A stretch of DNA of 5,693 bases from CAZUQP01 sp964484285 (GTDB taxonomy: Bacteria; Pseudomonadota; Gammaproteobacteria; DSM-16500). The position numbers and the translations under genes were made by a program. The stretch's first letter is position 1; each line of letters opens with the position of its first letter. Under the pieces are notes generated by a model. The model was not told the DNA's origin and did no database searches. It saw only the letters and a program-made list of their open reading frames with translations. Shown here piece by piece: positions 1-5,693 of the stretch. The DNA lies in assembly GCA_964484285.1 (NCBI GenBank), contig CAZAEO010000119.1, positions 1 through 5,693 of the forward strand, read 5' to 3'.

Positions 1-45
1 TCTTCAATACATTAGCCCTTCTCGCTACGGTTACAACTGCCGAAT

Positions 46-198
46 TTAGGATAATTCTGGCCAAGCGACGATAGATGGAATTTCACCCGCTAAAGGCGCG
101 TTTTCATTTTTCAGGTAGGAATGAATGCCTATTTCTTGCAATTTTGTTTGCAGCAGATAAAGAACAACGCGATTTTGGGTGACGTAAAGTTTTTTCAT
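46..198 (-). CDS. DUF2007-like short protein, apparently cut short by a frameshift
   Basis: This frame encodes 50 residues beginning MKKLYVTQNR, followed by KNENAPLAGEIP (residues 30-41) and AWPELS just before a TAA stop at 46-48. The start with a Tyr-Val-x-Gln-Asn-Arg strand, the central 'GI..Y.KNE...AGEIP' and the closing 'WPEL' are the pattern I know from the DUF2007 family (putative signal-transducing proteins of about 65-100 residues, function not established). Family members normally continue after WPEL with a Trp and a short helix containing conserved alanines. Here the frame ends at that point, and another frame carries on to position 1. ATG at 196-198 is the only plausible start, since no in-frame ATG, GTG or TTG lies nearby upstream. 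No clear Shine-Dalgarno is visible, but a good promoter lies at 248-275. It could be a pseudogene, a genuinely short variant, or the product of a sequencing error. Confidence 0.62.
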   Translation of the reverse strand: MKKLYVTQNRVVLYLLQTKLQEIGIHSYLKNENAPLAGEIPSIVAWPELS

Positions 199-247
199 TG
201 AAGTATTTCGTGCGTTAGTTAGGGTCTTTTTAAAAAAATGATTTTTA

Positions 248-275
248 ATTATACATCAATACACTCTTCATGCAA
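248..275 (-). promoter_or_regulatory. Sigma-70-type promoter for the DUF2007-like gene
   Basis: Read on the minus strand there is a perfect -10 hexamer TATAAT (248-253), 16 bp from a weak -35 TTGCAT (270-275, three of six matches to TTGACA). The predicted transcript would start near 241, giving a leader of roughly 43 nt before the ATG at 198. The -10 is strong and the -35 poor, so activation by a regulator or a chance match in AT-rich DNA are both possible. The PmrA-like repeat at 279-298 sits just upstream of the -35, so one bound regulator could act on both divergent promoters. Confidence 0.5.
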
Positions 276-278
276 CTT

Positions 279-298
279 CTTAATCTTTTTTTAAGCTT
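279..298 (+). promoter_or_regulatory. PmrA-box-like tandem repeat upstream of the 221-residue gene
   Basis: Two direct repeats are seen: CTTAATCTT (279-287) and TTTAAGCTT (290-298), separated by two T residues. The TTAA cores start at 280 and 291, exactly 11 bp apart, one helical turn. The published PmrA consensus in Legionella pneumophila and Coxiella burnetii is, as I remember it, cTTAATatT-N2-cTTAATatT. The first repeat matches at 8 of 9 positions and the second at 6 of 9, with the right spacing. The site ends 19 bp before a TATAAA -10 candidate at 318, so it would overlap the -35 region, the usual position for activation by OmpR/PhoB-family regulators. The spacer is AT-rich, so a chance match cannot be excluded, and no pmrA gene lies in this window. 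Confidence 0.45.
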
Positions 299-317
299 TT
301 ACCCAGTACACTAAGTT

Positions 318-323
318 TATAAA
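318..323 (+). promoter_or_regulatory. Candidate -10 element for the 221-residue gene
   Basis: TATAAA matches the -10 consensus at five of six positions. No good -35 hexamer lies 16-18 bp upstream, which fits a promoter that depends on an activator at 279-298. An alternative -10, TATAGT, lies at 327-332. Transcription from the first would start near 330 and leave a leader of about 22 nt. Confidence 0.35.
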
Positions 324-340
324 AAATATAGTTGAGGCTT

Positions 341-344
341 AGGT
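341..344 (+). promoter_or_regulatory. Ribosome binding site of the 221-residue gene
   Basis: AGGT ends 7 nt before the ATG at 352, a normal Shine-Dalgarno distance. A second purine run, GAGG at 334-337, is too far away (14 nt) to be the main site. This supports ATG 352 as the true start. Confidence 0.55.
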
Positions 345-351
345 AAGTAAC

Positions 352-1017
352 ATGAGTGAGAGCCGCTGGACATGGAATAGTTTTAAAAATTGGGTATATA
401 GTTTTTCTGATACACCCTGTGCTCAGGGCGCATATAGTGTAGGGGCAGGTCTTGTTGCATCCAGTAGCGTGGCTTATGTGGGAAGTCTGTTGTCATCCTG
501 TTTTCCGCCTGCCCTGACATGTTGTTTGGCGAGTACGACGTGCATCACAACCAGTGCTATACGGTATAAGCAAATTTCATCCAATGATGGTCGTGTGGGT
601 AAATTAGAGCAGAATGAAAGAGATAGCGAAGAGCGTATTCGTCGACTTGAAGCAACCTGTCAGGCACTTGAAGTACGGAATAGCGAATTGAGTTGTAGTG
701 CTCAGATGCAATATGAAATGTTGAAAAATATTATACCCACTTTATCTGACTCGCAACAAAAAGAAAATTGTGAACGTTTATTAACTATGACGCCAGATGA
801 AATTAAAAAAAATGCGAACGATCGTTATCTGTTGCCTCTTGAGATTAGTACGCATCCAAGTACACTTTTTAATTTTTCTCCTAGGTATCAACCTGACGCG
901 ACAGAAAGAAATGCAGATGATGCTTTAAGTAGAAGTGTTGATGAGATAAATGATAATGATCAGTTGGAAGTTGAAGATGATCAAGAAAATAATAGAGTGC
1001 ATCAACCACTTTTATGA
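352..1017 (+). CDS. Unrecognised 221-residue protein: membrane hairpin, coiled coil and acidic tail; candidate Dot/Icm effector
   Basis: I do not recognise a family. Residues 1-20 are Trp/Phe-rich and amphipathic, with no classical signal peptide. Residues 27-49 and 51-70 form two hydrophobic, Ala/Ser/Cys-rich segments joined by a Phe-Pro-Pro turn (51-53) and followed by basic Arg71 and Lys73, which suggests a membrane hairpin. Residues 80-125 are charged with heptad spacing (Val82, Leu85, Ile96, Leu99, Leu106, Leu113), a likely coiled coil. From about residue 182 the protein is acidic and probably disordered. It ends with Glu206, Glu208, Asp209, Asp210 and Glu212, then Pro-Leu-Leu at the C terminus. 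Glutamates 10-16 residues from the end resemble the E-block signal of Dot/Icm type IV substrates. It is a single gene, convergent with valS (38 bp apart) and divergent from the DUF2007-like gene, with a PmrA-like box in front. Being a real gene is likely, given the long frame, RBS and domain-like structure; the effector role is inference. It could also be an inner-membrane protein with a cytoplasmic coiled coil. Confidence 0.78.
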   Translation: MSESRWTWNSFKNWVYSFSDTPCAQGAYSVGAGLVASSSVAYVGSLLSSCFPPALTCCLASTTCITTSAIRYKQISSNDGRVGKLEQNERDSEERIRRLEATCQALEVRNSELSCSAQMQYEMLKNIIPTLSDSQQKENCERLLTMTPDEIKKNANDRYLLPLEISTHPSTLFNFSPRYQPDATERNADDALSRSVDEINDNDQLEVEDDQENNRVHQPLL

Positions 1018-1055
1018 AACAATTAACATTGTCATGCTGCATCCGGTAAGAAGTA

Positions 1056-3812
1056 TTACAACGCCGCGATTTTTTCTAATTGATATTCTAACTTTTTGCG
1101 TGCCGCCTGTAATTCAGCGAGACGCACTCGTTCTTTTTCAACAACGTCACTGGGTGCGCGATCTACGAAATTGGCATTTTGCAATTTTGCATCAATGCGT
1201 TCTGCTTCTTTGCTGAGTTTAGCAATTTCACGCGATAATCTTTTTGATTCTTCTGTTTTGTCAATTAAGCCGGCCATCGGAATGAAAATTTCTAGATCAC
1301 CTACTAATGCCGTAGCTGATTCGGGAGGTGTTTGGCTGGGTGTAAGCCAAGTCATGCTAGCGAGTTTCGCGAGCACTTTAATCAAGTACTGATGTAGAGT
1401 AAAACGTTTTTTATCGAGCTGGCTTCCTTTGCTGAATAACACAGTGAGCGGCTTGCTAGGTGCAATATTCATTTCACTGCGAATCGTGCGAATAGCTACA
1501 ATCAGATTTTTTAGCCATTCAATTTCTGCTTCAACGTCAGCATTTTTTAGTTTGGCATTCAATTGTGGATAAGGCTGCAGCATGATGGTTTTTGCATGGA
1601 TTTCAACAAGCGGTGCAATGCGTTGCCAGATTTCTTCTGTAATAAATGGCATGATAGGATGCAGCAAACGCAATAGATTTTCCAATACAGTGAGCAGCGT
1701 ATGTTGCGTACCGCATAATTCTTCTACTGTACTCTCAGGCGAGGTTAAAATCGGTTTGGATAATTCTAAATACCAATCGCAAAATTCATTCCACGTGAAT
1801 TCATAAAGCGTGTGCGCTAACAAATCGAATCGATAACTGGCGAGTGCTTCGTGTGCTGCCTGAATCGTGGTTTGTAAGCGTGACAAAATCCATTGGTCTG
1901 CTAGCGAGCATTGTCCTGTTCCCTCTCTTTTTTTTCCTTCTGTGTTCATCAATACATAGCGTGCCGCGTTCCATAGTTTATTGCAAAAGTTGCGATATCC
2001 TTCTAATCGATTTAGATCAAAACGAATTTCACGACTATGCGAGGCGAGTGCGCAAAAAGTAAAACGCAATGCATCTGTACCGTAAGCGGCGATACCTTCT
2101 GGATATTCAGCACGCGTGGCTTTTTCAATTTTTTGTGCCATCGCAGGTTGCATTAATCCATACGTGCGTTTTTGAATTAATTTGTCGAGTGTTACGCCGT
2201 CAATCAGATCAAGCGGATCTAATACGTTGCCTTTGGATTTTGACATCTTTTGGCCTTCCGCATCACGAATTAAACCAGTAATAAATACTTCTTTAAAGGG
2301 GATGTTACCCGTGAATTTCAAACTCAGCATAATCATGCGGGCCACCCAGAAAAAGATGATGTCGAATCCAGTGACGAGAACGCTGGTCGGATAAAATGTA
2401 TTAAATTCGTTGGTTTGATCAGGCCAACCTAACGTTGAAAACGGCCATAATGCGGACGAAAACCATGTATCTAATACATCATGTTCTTGCGTTAACTTAA
2501 TGCTGTTATTCAGTTGATAACGTTGTCGTACATTGTGTTCATCCTGTCCTGCATACGCGTTGCCTTGTTCATCGTACCAAATCGGAATGCGATGCCCCCA
2601 CCACAGTTGGCGGCTGATACACCAATCTTCGATATGGTTTAGCCATTGGAAATACGTTTTCGTCCAATTTTCTGGAATAAAACGCACTTCTCCTTTTTCA
2701 ACGGCACGAATGGCAGGTTCAACTAACGGTTGCATTTTCATGAACCATTGTTGAGTCAAGTACGGTTCAATAATCGCGTTAGTTTTTTCACCGCGCGGTA
2801 CTTTAAGGCGATGTTTTTCGATTTTTTCAACGAGACCAAGTAATTGCAAATCGTGAATAATTTGTTTGCGCGCAGCAAAACGCTCTAAACCTTGATAAGA
2901 TTTAGGTGCATTTTCGTTTAAATGAGCAGTGGGAGTAAAAATAGTAATGGGCGTTAAGTGATGTCGTTGTCCAATTGCATAATCATTAAAATCATGTGCG
3001 GGCGTAATTTTCACGCAGCCGCTACCAAATTCTTTTTCGACGTAGTCATCGGCAATAATGGGAATCGTGCGGTCTGTCAGTGGTAATTGTACGTGTTTGC
3101 CGATGAGTGGTTGATAGCGTTCATCCTCCGGATGAACTGCGATTGCAACATCACCTAACAGGGTTTCAGGGCGCGTGGTCGCAACAGTCATGTGTCCTGT
3201 TTTATCTGTCAGCGGATAACGAATATGCCATAAGTGGCCTTCTTCTTCACTGTTGATGACTTCTAAATCTGAAATAGCGGTTAATAAGGTCGGATCCCAA
3301 TTCACTAAACGTGTGCCGCGATAAATTAAGCCTTCATTGTATAATTGAATGAAGACTTCACGTACCGCGCTGGAAAGTGATTCATCCAAGGTGAAGCGTT
3401 CGCGCGACCAATCGAGTGATGCGCCTAAACGGCGTAGTTGGTGAGTAATATTGCCGCCGGATTCTTCTTTCCATTCCCATACTTTTTTGACAAATTTATC
3501 GCGGCCTAAATCATGGCGTGATTGACCTTCCAGCATTAATTTGCGTTCTACCACCATTTGCGTGGAAATACCCGCATGATCCGTTCCAGGTTGCCAAAGC
3601 GTGTTGTCGCCTTGCATGCGATGGTAACGCACTAAAATATCCATCAAGGTGGAGCCAAATCCATGTCCCATATGCAAACTGCCCGTTACATTAGGCGGCG
3701 GTAACATAATGCAATAAGGGTTTCCCTGACCTTGGGGAGCAAAATAATGATTTTTTTCCCACGTTTGATAACAGGCTTGTTCAATTTCATTAGGATGATA
3801 GGTTTTTTCCAT
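1056..3812 (-). CDS. valS: Valyl-tRNA synthetase (EC 6.1.1.9), complete
   Basis: This cytoplasmic class Ia aminoacyl-tRNA synthetase charges tRNA-Val with valine using ATP and hydrolyses mischarged threonyl-tRNA. The 918 residues are in the normal range for bacterial ValS (about 880-960). In order: PPPNVTG (38-44) with the HIGH motif as HMGH (47-50); GTDHAGI (76-82); the CP1 editing domain with ATTRPETLLGD (211-221) and the TPAHDFNDY region (270-278); the catalytic stretch DWCISRQLWWGHR (396-408); DVLDTWFSSALWP (445-457); GFDIIFFW (482-489); the KMSKS loop (522-526); the anticodon-binding domain (about 640-790) with LLHPIMPFITEEIW (716-729); and the C-terminal coiled-coil arm that contacts tRNA (about 850-918), including RAPSDVVEKER. 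ATG at 3810-3812 is preceded by AGGA and gives the usual MEKTY start. It is the third gene of pepA-holC-valS, 12 bp after holC, so it is probably co-transcribed. No T-box leader is possible at this spacing. No defect is seen. Confidence 0.98.
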   Translation of the reverse strand: MEKTYHPNEIEQACYQTWEKNHYFAPQGQGNPYCIMLPPPNVTGSLHMGHGFGSTLMDILVRYHRMQGDNTLWQPGTDHAGISTQMVVERKLMLEGQSRHDLGRDKFVKKVWEWKEESGGNITHQLRRLGASLDWSRERFTLDESLSSAVREVFIQLYNEGLIYRGTRLVNWDPTLLTAISDLEVINSEEEGHLWHIRYPLTDKTGHMTVATTRPETLLGDVAIAVHPEDERYQPLIGKHVQLPLTDRTIPIIADDYVEKEFGSGCVKITPAHDFNDYAIGQRHHLTPITIFTPTAHLNENAPKSYQGLERFAARKQIIHDLQLLGLVEKIEKHRLKVPRGEKTNAIIEPYLTQQWFMKMQPLVEPAIRAVEKGEVRFIPENWTKTYFQWLNHIEDWCISRQLWWGHRIPIWYDEQGNAYAGQDEHNVRQRYQLNNSIKLTQEHDVLDTWFSSALWPFSTLGWPDQTNEFNTFYPTSVLVTGFDIIFFWVARMIMLSLKFTGNIPFKEVFITGLIRDAEGQKMSKSKGNVLDPLDLIDGVTLDKLIQKRTYGLMQPAMAQKIEKATRAEYPEGIAAYGTDALRFTFCALASHSREIRFDLNRLEGYRNFCNKLWNAARYVLMNTEGKKREGTGQCSLADQWILSRLQTTIQAAHEALASYRFDLLAHTLYEFTWNEFCDWYLELSKPILTSPESTVEELCGTQHTLLTVLENLLRLLHPIMPFITEEIWQRIAPLVEIHAKTIMLQPYPQLNAKLKNADVEAEIEWLKNLIVAIRTIRSEMNIAPSKPLTVLFSKGSQLDKKRFTLHQYLIKVLAKLASMTWLTPSQTPPESATALVGDLEIFIPMAGLIDKTEESKRLSREIAKLSKEAERIDAKLQNANFVDRAPSDVVEKERVRLAELQAARKKLEYQLEKIAAL

Positions 3813-3817
3813 GAGGA

Positions 3818-3821
3818 TCCT
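3818..3821 (-). promoter_or_regulatory. Ribosome binding site of valS
   Basis: On the minus strand AGGA lies 5 nt before the valS ATG, inside the 12-bp holC-valS gap. It overlaps a short palindrome, AGGATCCT (3814-3821). It confirms the valS start and leaves no room for a separate promoter between the two genes. Confidence 0.6.
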
Positions 3822-3824
3822 AAG

Positions 3825-4259
3825 TTAACTTTCTATTGTTTGTAGTTTATGGGTAGTTATTTCGCAGTTTTCGGCGCGATAAAATCGATAACGTTCACGT
3901 CCAGCTTCTTCTGCTGTCGGATCATTCGCAATCAGTTCTGCGATTCGTATAAATTGCGCATAAAAAGGCGGCACTTGATTGCTAAGATTAATTAAAATAT
4001 CGCGCTGTTTTTCCGGAATAACATCAAATCCAATTTGAATCGGAGGAGTGGGTTCGGGGCCTTCTCCATATAAGTTATGGGGTAAAAAACTATCTTCGCG
4101 GTACGTCCAAAGTAATTCATCCAGTTGATGTGCTTCTGTCTGATTAGCTGTATGAATATAAATGCAGTGTTTTTGTTTGTAGATTTTTTCGATGAGACGA
4201 CATGCAAATTGTAAGCTCTTCGCTGCCGACAGAATGTAAAAATCGATTTTTGGCATCAT
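3825..4259 (-). CDS. holC: DNA polymerase III chi subunit
   Basis: HolC (chi) is an accessory of the replicative clamp loader. It pairs with psi (HolD) and binds the C-terminal tail of single-stranded DNA-binding protein, linking the loader to SSB-coated DNA. From ATG 4259 the protein has 144 residues, matching the family's usual 140-150. The family pattern is clear: an N-terminal strand PKIDFYIL, then EAHQLDELLWTYREDSFLPHNL and YGEGP (compare E. coli's LDEALW and ESFVPHNLAGEGP), RDILINL, and the C-terminal RERYRFYRAE. Several starts are possible: GTG at 4268, ATG at 4259 and ATG at 4256. I chose 4259 because it makes an ATGA overlap with the pepA stop and the family usually starts just before the first strand; 4256 is almost as good. 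No strong Shine-Dalgarno is visible, so translation is probably coupled to pepA. Confidence 0.95.
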   Translation of the reverse strand: MMPKIDFYILSAAKSLQFACRLIEKIYKQKHCIYIHTANQTEAHQLDELLWTYREDSFLPHNLYGEGPEPTPPIQIGFDVIPEKQRDILINLSNQVPPFYAQFIRIAELIANDPTAEEAGRERYRFYRAENCEITTHKLQTIES

Positions 4260-5693
4260 TGTTTGCACCGATTTAATAAAAATTGCGTCAACAGAGGTAC
4301 TGGCCGTCCGGTTGCGTAACGATCATTTCCTCCCATCATGGCGGCAGTGCCTGCGACATCCAGGTGTGCCCAATGCAGCTTTTTGGTAAAGCGCGATAAA
4401 AAACAAGCAGCAGTAATGGTCCCTGCTGCGCGCCCACCCACATTAGACATATCAGCAAACGGGCTTTTTAATTGTTCCTGATATTCCTCCCATAAAGGCA
4501 TTTGCCAGGCGCGGTCATGACTTTCTATGCCCGCTTGCAGTAACTCATCAGCAAGGGGTTGATGGTTTGCAAGCAATCCGCTGGCATGATGTCCTAATGC
4601 AATGACGACAGCGCCCGTTAATGTTGCAATATCAATCACAGTCTTAGGGTGATATTTTTGTTCTGCATATGTAAGTGCATCACATAAAACCAGGCGGCCT
4701 TCTGCATCTGTATTCATGATTTCGATCGTTTGACCGGATAAACTTGTCACAATATCTTCTGGTTTAGTTGCGGTGCCGCTTGGCATATTTTCAGCAGTAG
4801 CCAGAATGCCAACGATGTGTAACGGCAGTTTTAATTCTGCTGCTGCCTTGAGTGTGCCAAGCACCGTTGCTGCTCCGCACATATCGTATTTCATACCTAT
4901 CATGGCATCTGCAGGTTTAAGCGAAATTCCCCCTGTATCAAAGGTGATTCCTTTACCTATTAACGCAATGGGGTCTTGTTTTTTGGTAGTGCCTTTATAT
5001 TCAATGCAAATCAGTTTAGGATTTTGTGCGCTGCCTTTGGCAACCGCAAGAAAAGCACCCATGCCTAATTTTTTCATTTGATTTTCTTCAAGCACATGTG
5101 TGGTGATCGAAGAATATTTTTTAGCGAGTGATTTGGCTTCTGATGCAAGATACGAAGGTGTGCAAATGTTACTAGGTAAATTAGCCAAATTTTTAGTGAA
5201 TGCGACCCCGGAAGCAACCGCGAGACCTTGTTTGATTGCTTTATCAAACAGTTTGGGATCGATTTTTTCAATACGCAAATGAATGTGTTGCAGTGACGGT
5301 TTTGGTTTTTTTTCACTTTTGAATTCATTAAATTGATAAAGATTATCTAAGATAACCTCAACAGTTTGTTTAATTTTCCAAGCGGTATTATGTTCTGTTA
5401 CTGGAACTTCGGTTAAGCAAAGCGTGATGTCAGTAATGCGTAATGCGCTCAATGCTTTTATGCTGTTCGCGATAATTCTGCGGTAATCCTGCGTGCTCAA
5501 GCTCGAATTTTTACCGCAACCTACGAGGAGAACGCGTTCAGCTGAAATATGTGGCACATGATATAACAATAGCGTTTGGCCTACCTTGCCTGGCGCTTCA
5601 TCTTTCTTAATCAATTGCGTTAGATACCCCTGGCTGATTTTATCTAGCTTTTGAGCCGTTCCTGTAAGGGTATGGTCTTCATAAATGCCAACA
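4256..5693 (-). CDS. pepA: Leucyl aminopeptidase (M17 family), N terminus cut by window edge
   Basis: PepA is a cytoplasmic hexameric, two-metal aminopeptidase that removes N-terminal residues such as leucine from peptides. In E. coli it is also a DNA-binding accessory of Xer recombination and a regulator of carAB; whether that applies here cannot be told. The frame runs open to the window end and gives 478 residues, starting VGIYEDHTL, which aligns with E. coli PepA shortly after its N terminus; about 20 residues are missing. Counting from that Val, the N-terminal macro-like domain covers roughly 1-160 and the catalytic domain the rest. Metal and active-site residues are all present: Lys247 and Asp252 (GKGITFDTGG), Lys259, Asp270 (MKYDMCGAA), and Asp329, Glu331 and Arg333 in the M17 signature NTDAEGRL. 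It ends in FLLNRCKQ with TGA at 4256-4258, overlapping the holC start. The promoter lies outside the window. Confidence 0.97.
   Translation of the reverse strand, partial: VGIYEDHTLTGTAQKLDKISQGYLTQLIKKDEAPGKVGQTLLLYHVPHISAERVLLVGCGKNSSLSTQDYRRIIANSIKALSALRITDITLCLTEVPVTEHNTAWKIKQTVEVILDNLYQFNEFKSEKKPKPSLQHIHLRIEKIDPKLFDKAIKQGLAVASGVAFTKNLANLPSNICTPSYLASEAKSLAKKYSSITTHVLEENQMKKLGMGAFLAVAKGSAQNPKLICIEYKGTTKKQDPIALIGKGITFDTGGISLKPADAMIGMKYDMCGAATVLGTLKAAAELKLPLHIVGILATAENMPSGTATKPEDIVTSLSGQTIEIMNTDAEGRLVLCDALTYAEQKYHPKTVIDIATLTGAVVIALGHHASGLLANHQPLADELLQAGIESHDRAWQMPLWEEYQEQLKSPFADMSNVGGRAAGTITAACFLSRFTKKLHWAHLDVAGTAAMMGGNDRYATGRPVPLLTQFLLNRCKQ

Noticed and set aside
230..248. TTAAAAA / TTTTTAA inverted repeat upstream of the DUF2007-like gene
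   Set aside because: A 7-bp stem made only of A and T in AT-rich spacer, overlapping the predicted transcription start; too weak to be a terminator or a defined operator.
1019..1032. ACAAT-TAAC-ATTGT inverted repeat between the convergent genes as a terminator
   Set aside because: The stem is only 5 bp and AT-rich, and no proper T run follows on either strand.
950..1216. Plus-strand 88-residue open frame overlapping the ends of the 221-residue gene and valS
   Set aside because: It overlaps both real genes in other frames, runs antisense to the valS C-terminal coiled coil, and shows no ribosome binding site or recognisable domain.
1332..1350. Hairpin TTGGCT / AGCCAA as a possible terminator or regulatory stem
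   Set aside because: A 6-bp stem with a 7-nt loop inside the valS coding region, without a following T run; it is explained by the coding sequence.
3992..4207. Minus-strand 71-residue frame inside holC
   Set aside because: It lies in an alternative frame of a clearly identified gene and has no independent support.
5612..5614. TTG codon as the start of pepA, giving a 452-residue protein
   Set aside because: The frame continues upstream to the window end and reads VGIYEDHTL...LDKISQGYL, which matches the normal PepA N-terminal region. The true start lies beyond the window.
1..5693. CRISPR arrays, tRNA or rRNA genes, insertion sequences, long repeats
   Set aside because: Nothing of the kind was found by eye: no regularly spaced repeats, no transposase-like frame, no cloverleaf or rRNA-like stretch.

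Overview
The window looks like a chromosomal segment from a moderately AT-rich gammaproteobacterium, about 40% GC by eye. The core is the gammaproteobacterial gene order pepA-holC-valS, all on the minus strand (pepA 4256-5693, cut by the window edge; holC 3825-4259; valS 1056-3812). The spacing is operon-like: pepA and holC overlap by 4 bp (ATGA), and only 12 bp, holding the valS ribosome binding site, separates holC from valS. The proteins are intact, with all key motifs visible. ValS resembles Coxiella/Legionella-type enzymes as I remember them. Together with the accessory gene described below, this makes the order Legionellales (Coxiella, Legionella, Rickettsiella, Berkiella, Aquicella and relatives) my best guess. 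That placement is an inference and not a demonstrated identity.

Downstream of valS the character changes. A single plus-strand gene (352-1017) converges on valS and encodes a 221-residue protein I do not recognise. It has a Cys/Ser-rich hydrophobic hairpin near the N terminus, a central coiled coil, and an acidic C-terminal tail. That tail resembles the glutamate-rich 'E-block' secretion signal of Dot/Icm type IV substrates. In front of it, at 279-298, is a tandem TTAA repeat with an 11-bp period. It resembles the PmrA box that controls many effector genes in Legionella and Coxiella. Together these make the gene a candidate secreted effector, which is the most interesting point in the window.

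At the left end, divergent from that gene, lies a short minus-strand gene (46-198) with a recognisable DUF2007 N-terminal part. Its frame stops right after the conserved WPEL motif, while a different frame stays open to the window edge. This suggests a frameshifted or eroded gene. The 153-bp divergent spacer (199-351) holds a good minus-strand promoter (TATAAT at 248-253), the PmrA-like box, a plus-strand -10 candidate and a Shine-Dalgarno site.

Functionally, pepA (peptide turnover), holC (DNA polymerase III clamp-loader accessory) and valS (tRNA charging) are housekeeping genes linked by conserved order rather than by a shared pathway. The 221-residue gene looks like an accessory, lineage-specific addition beside them.
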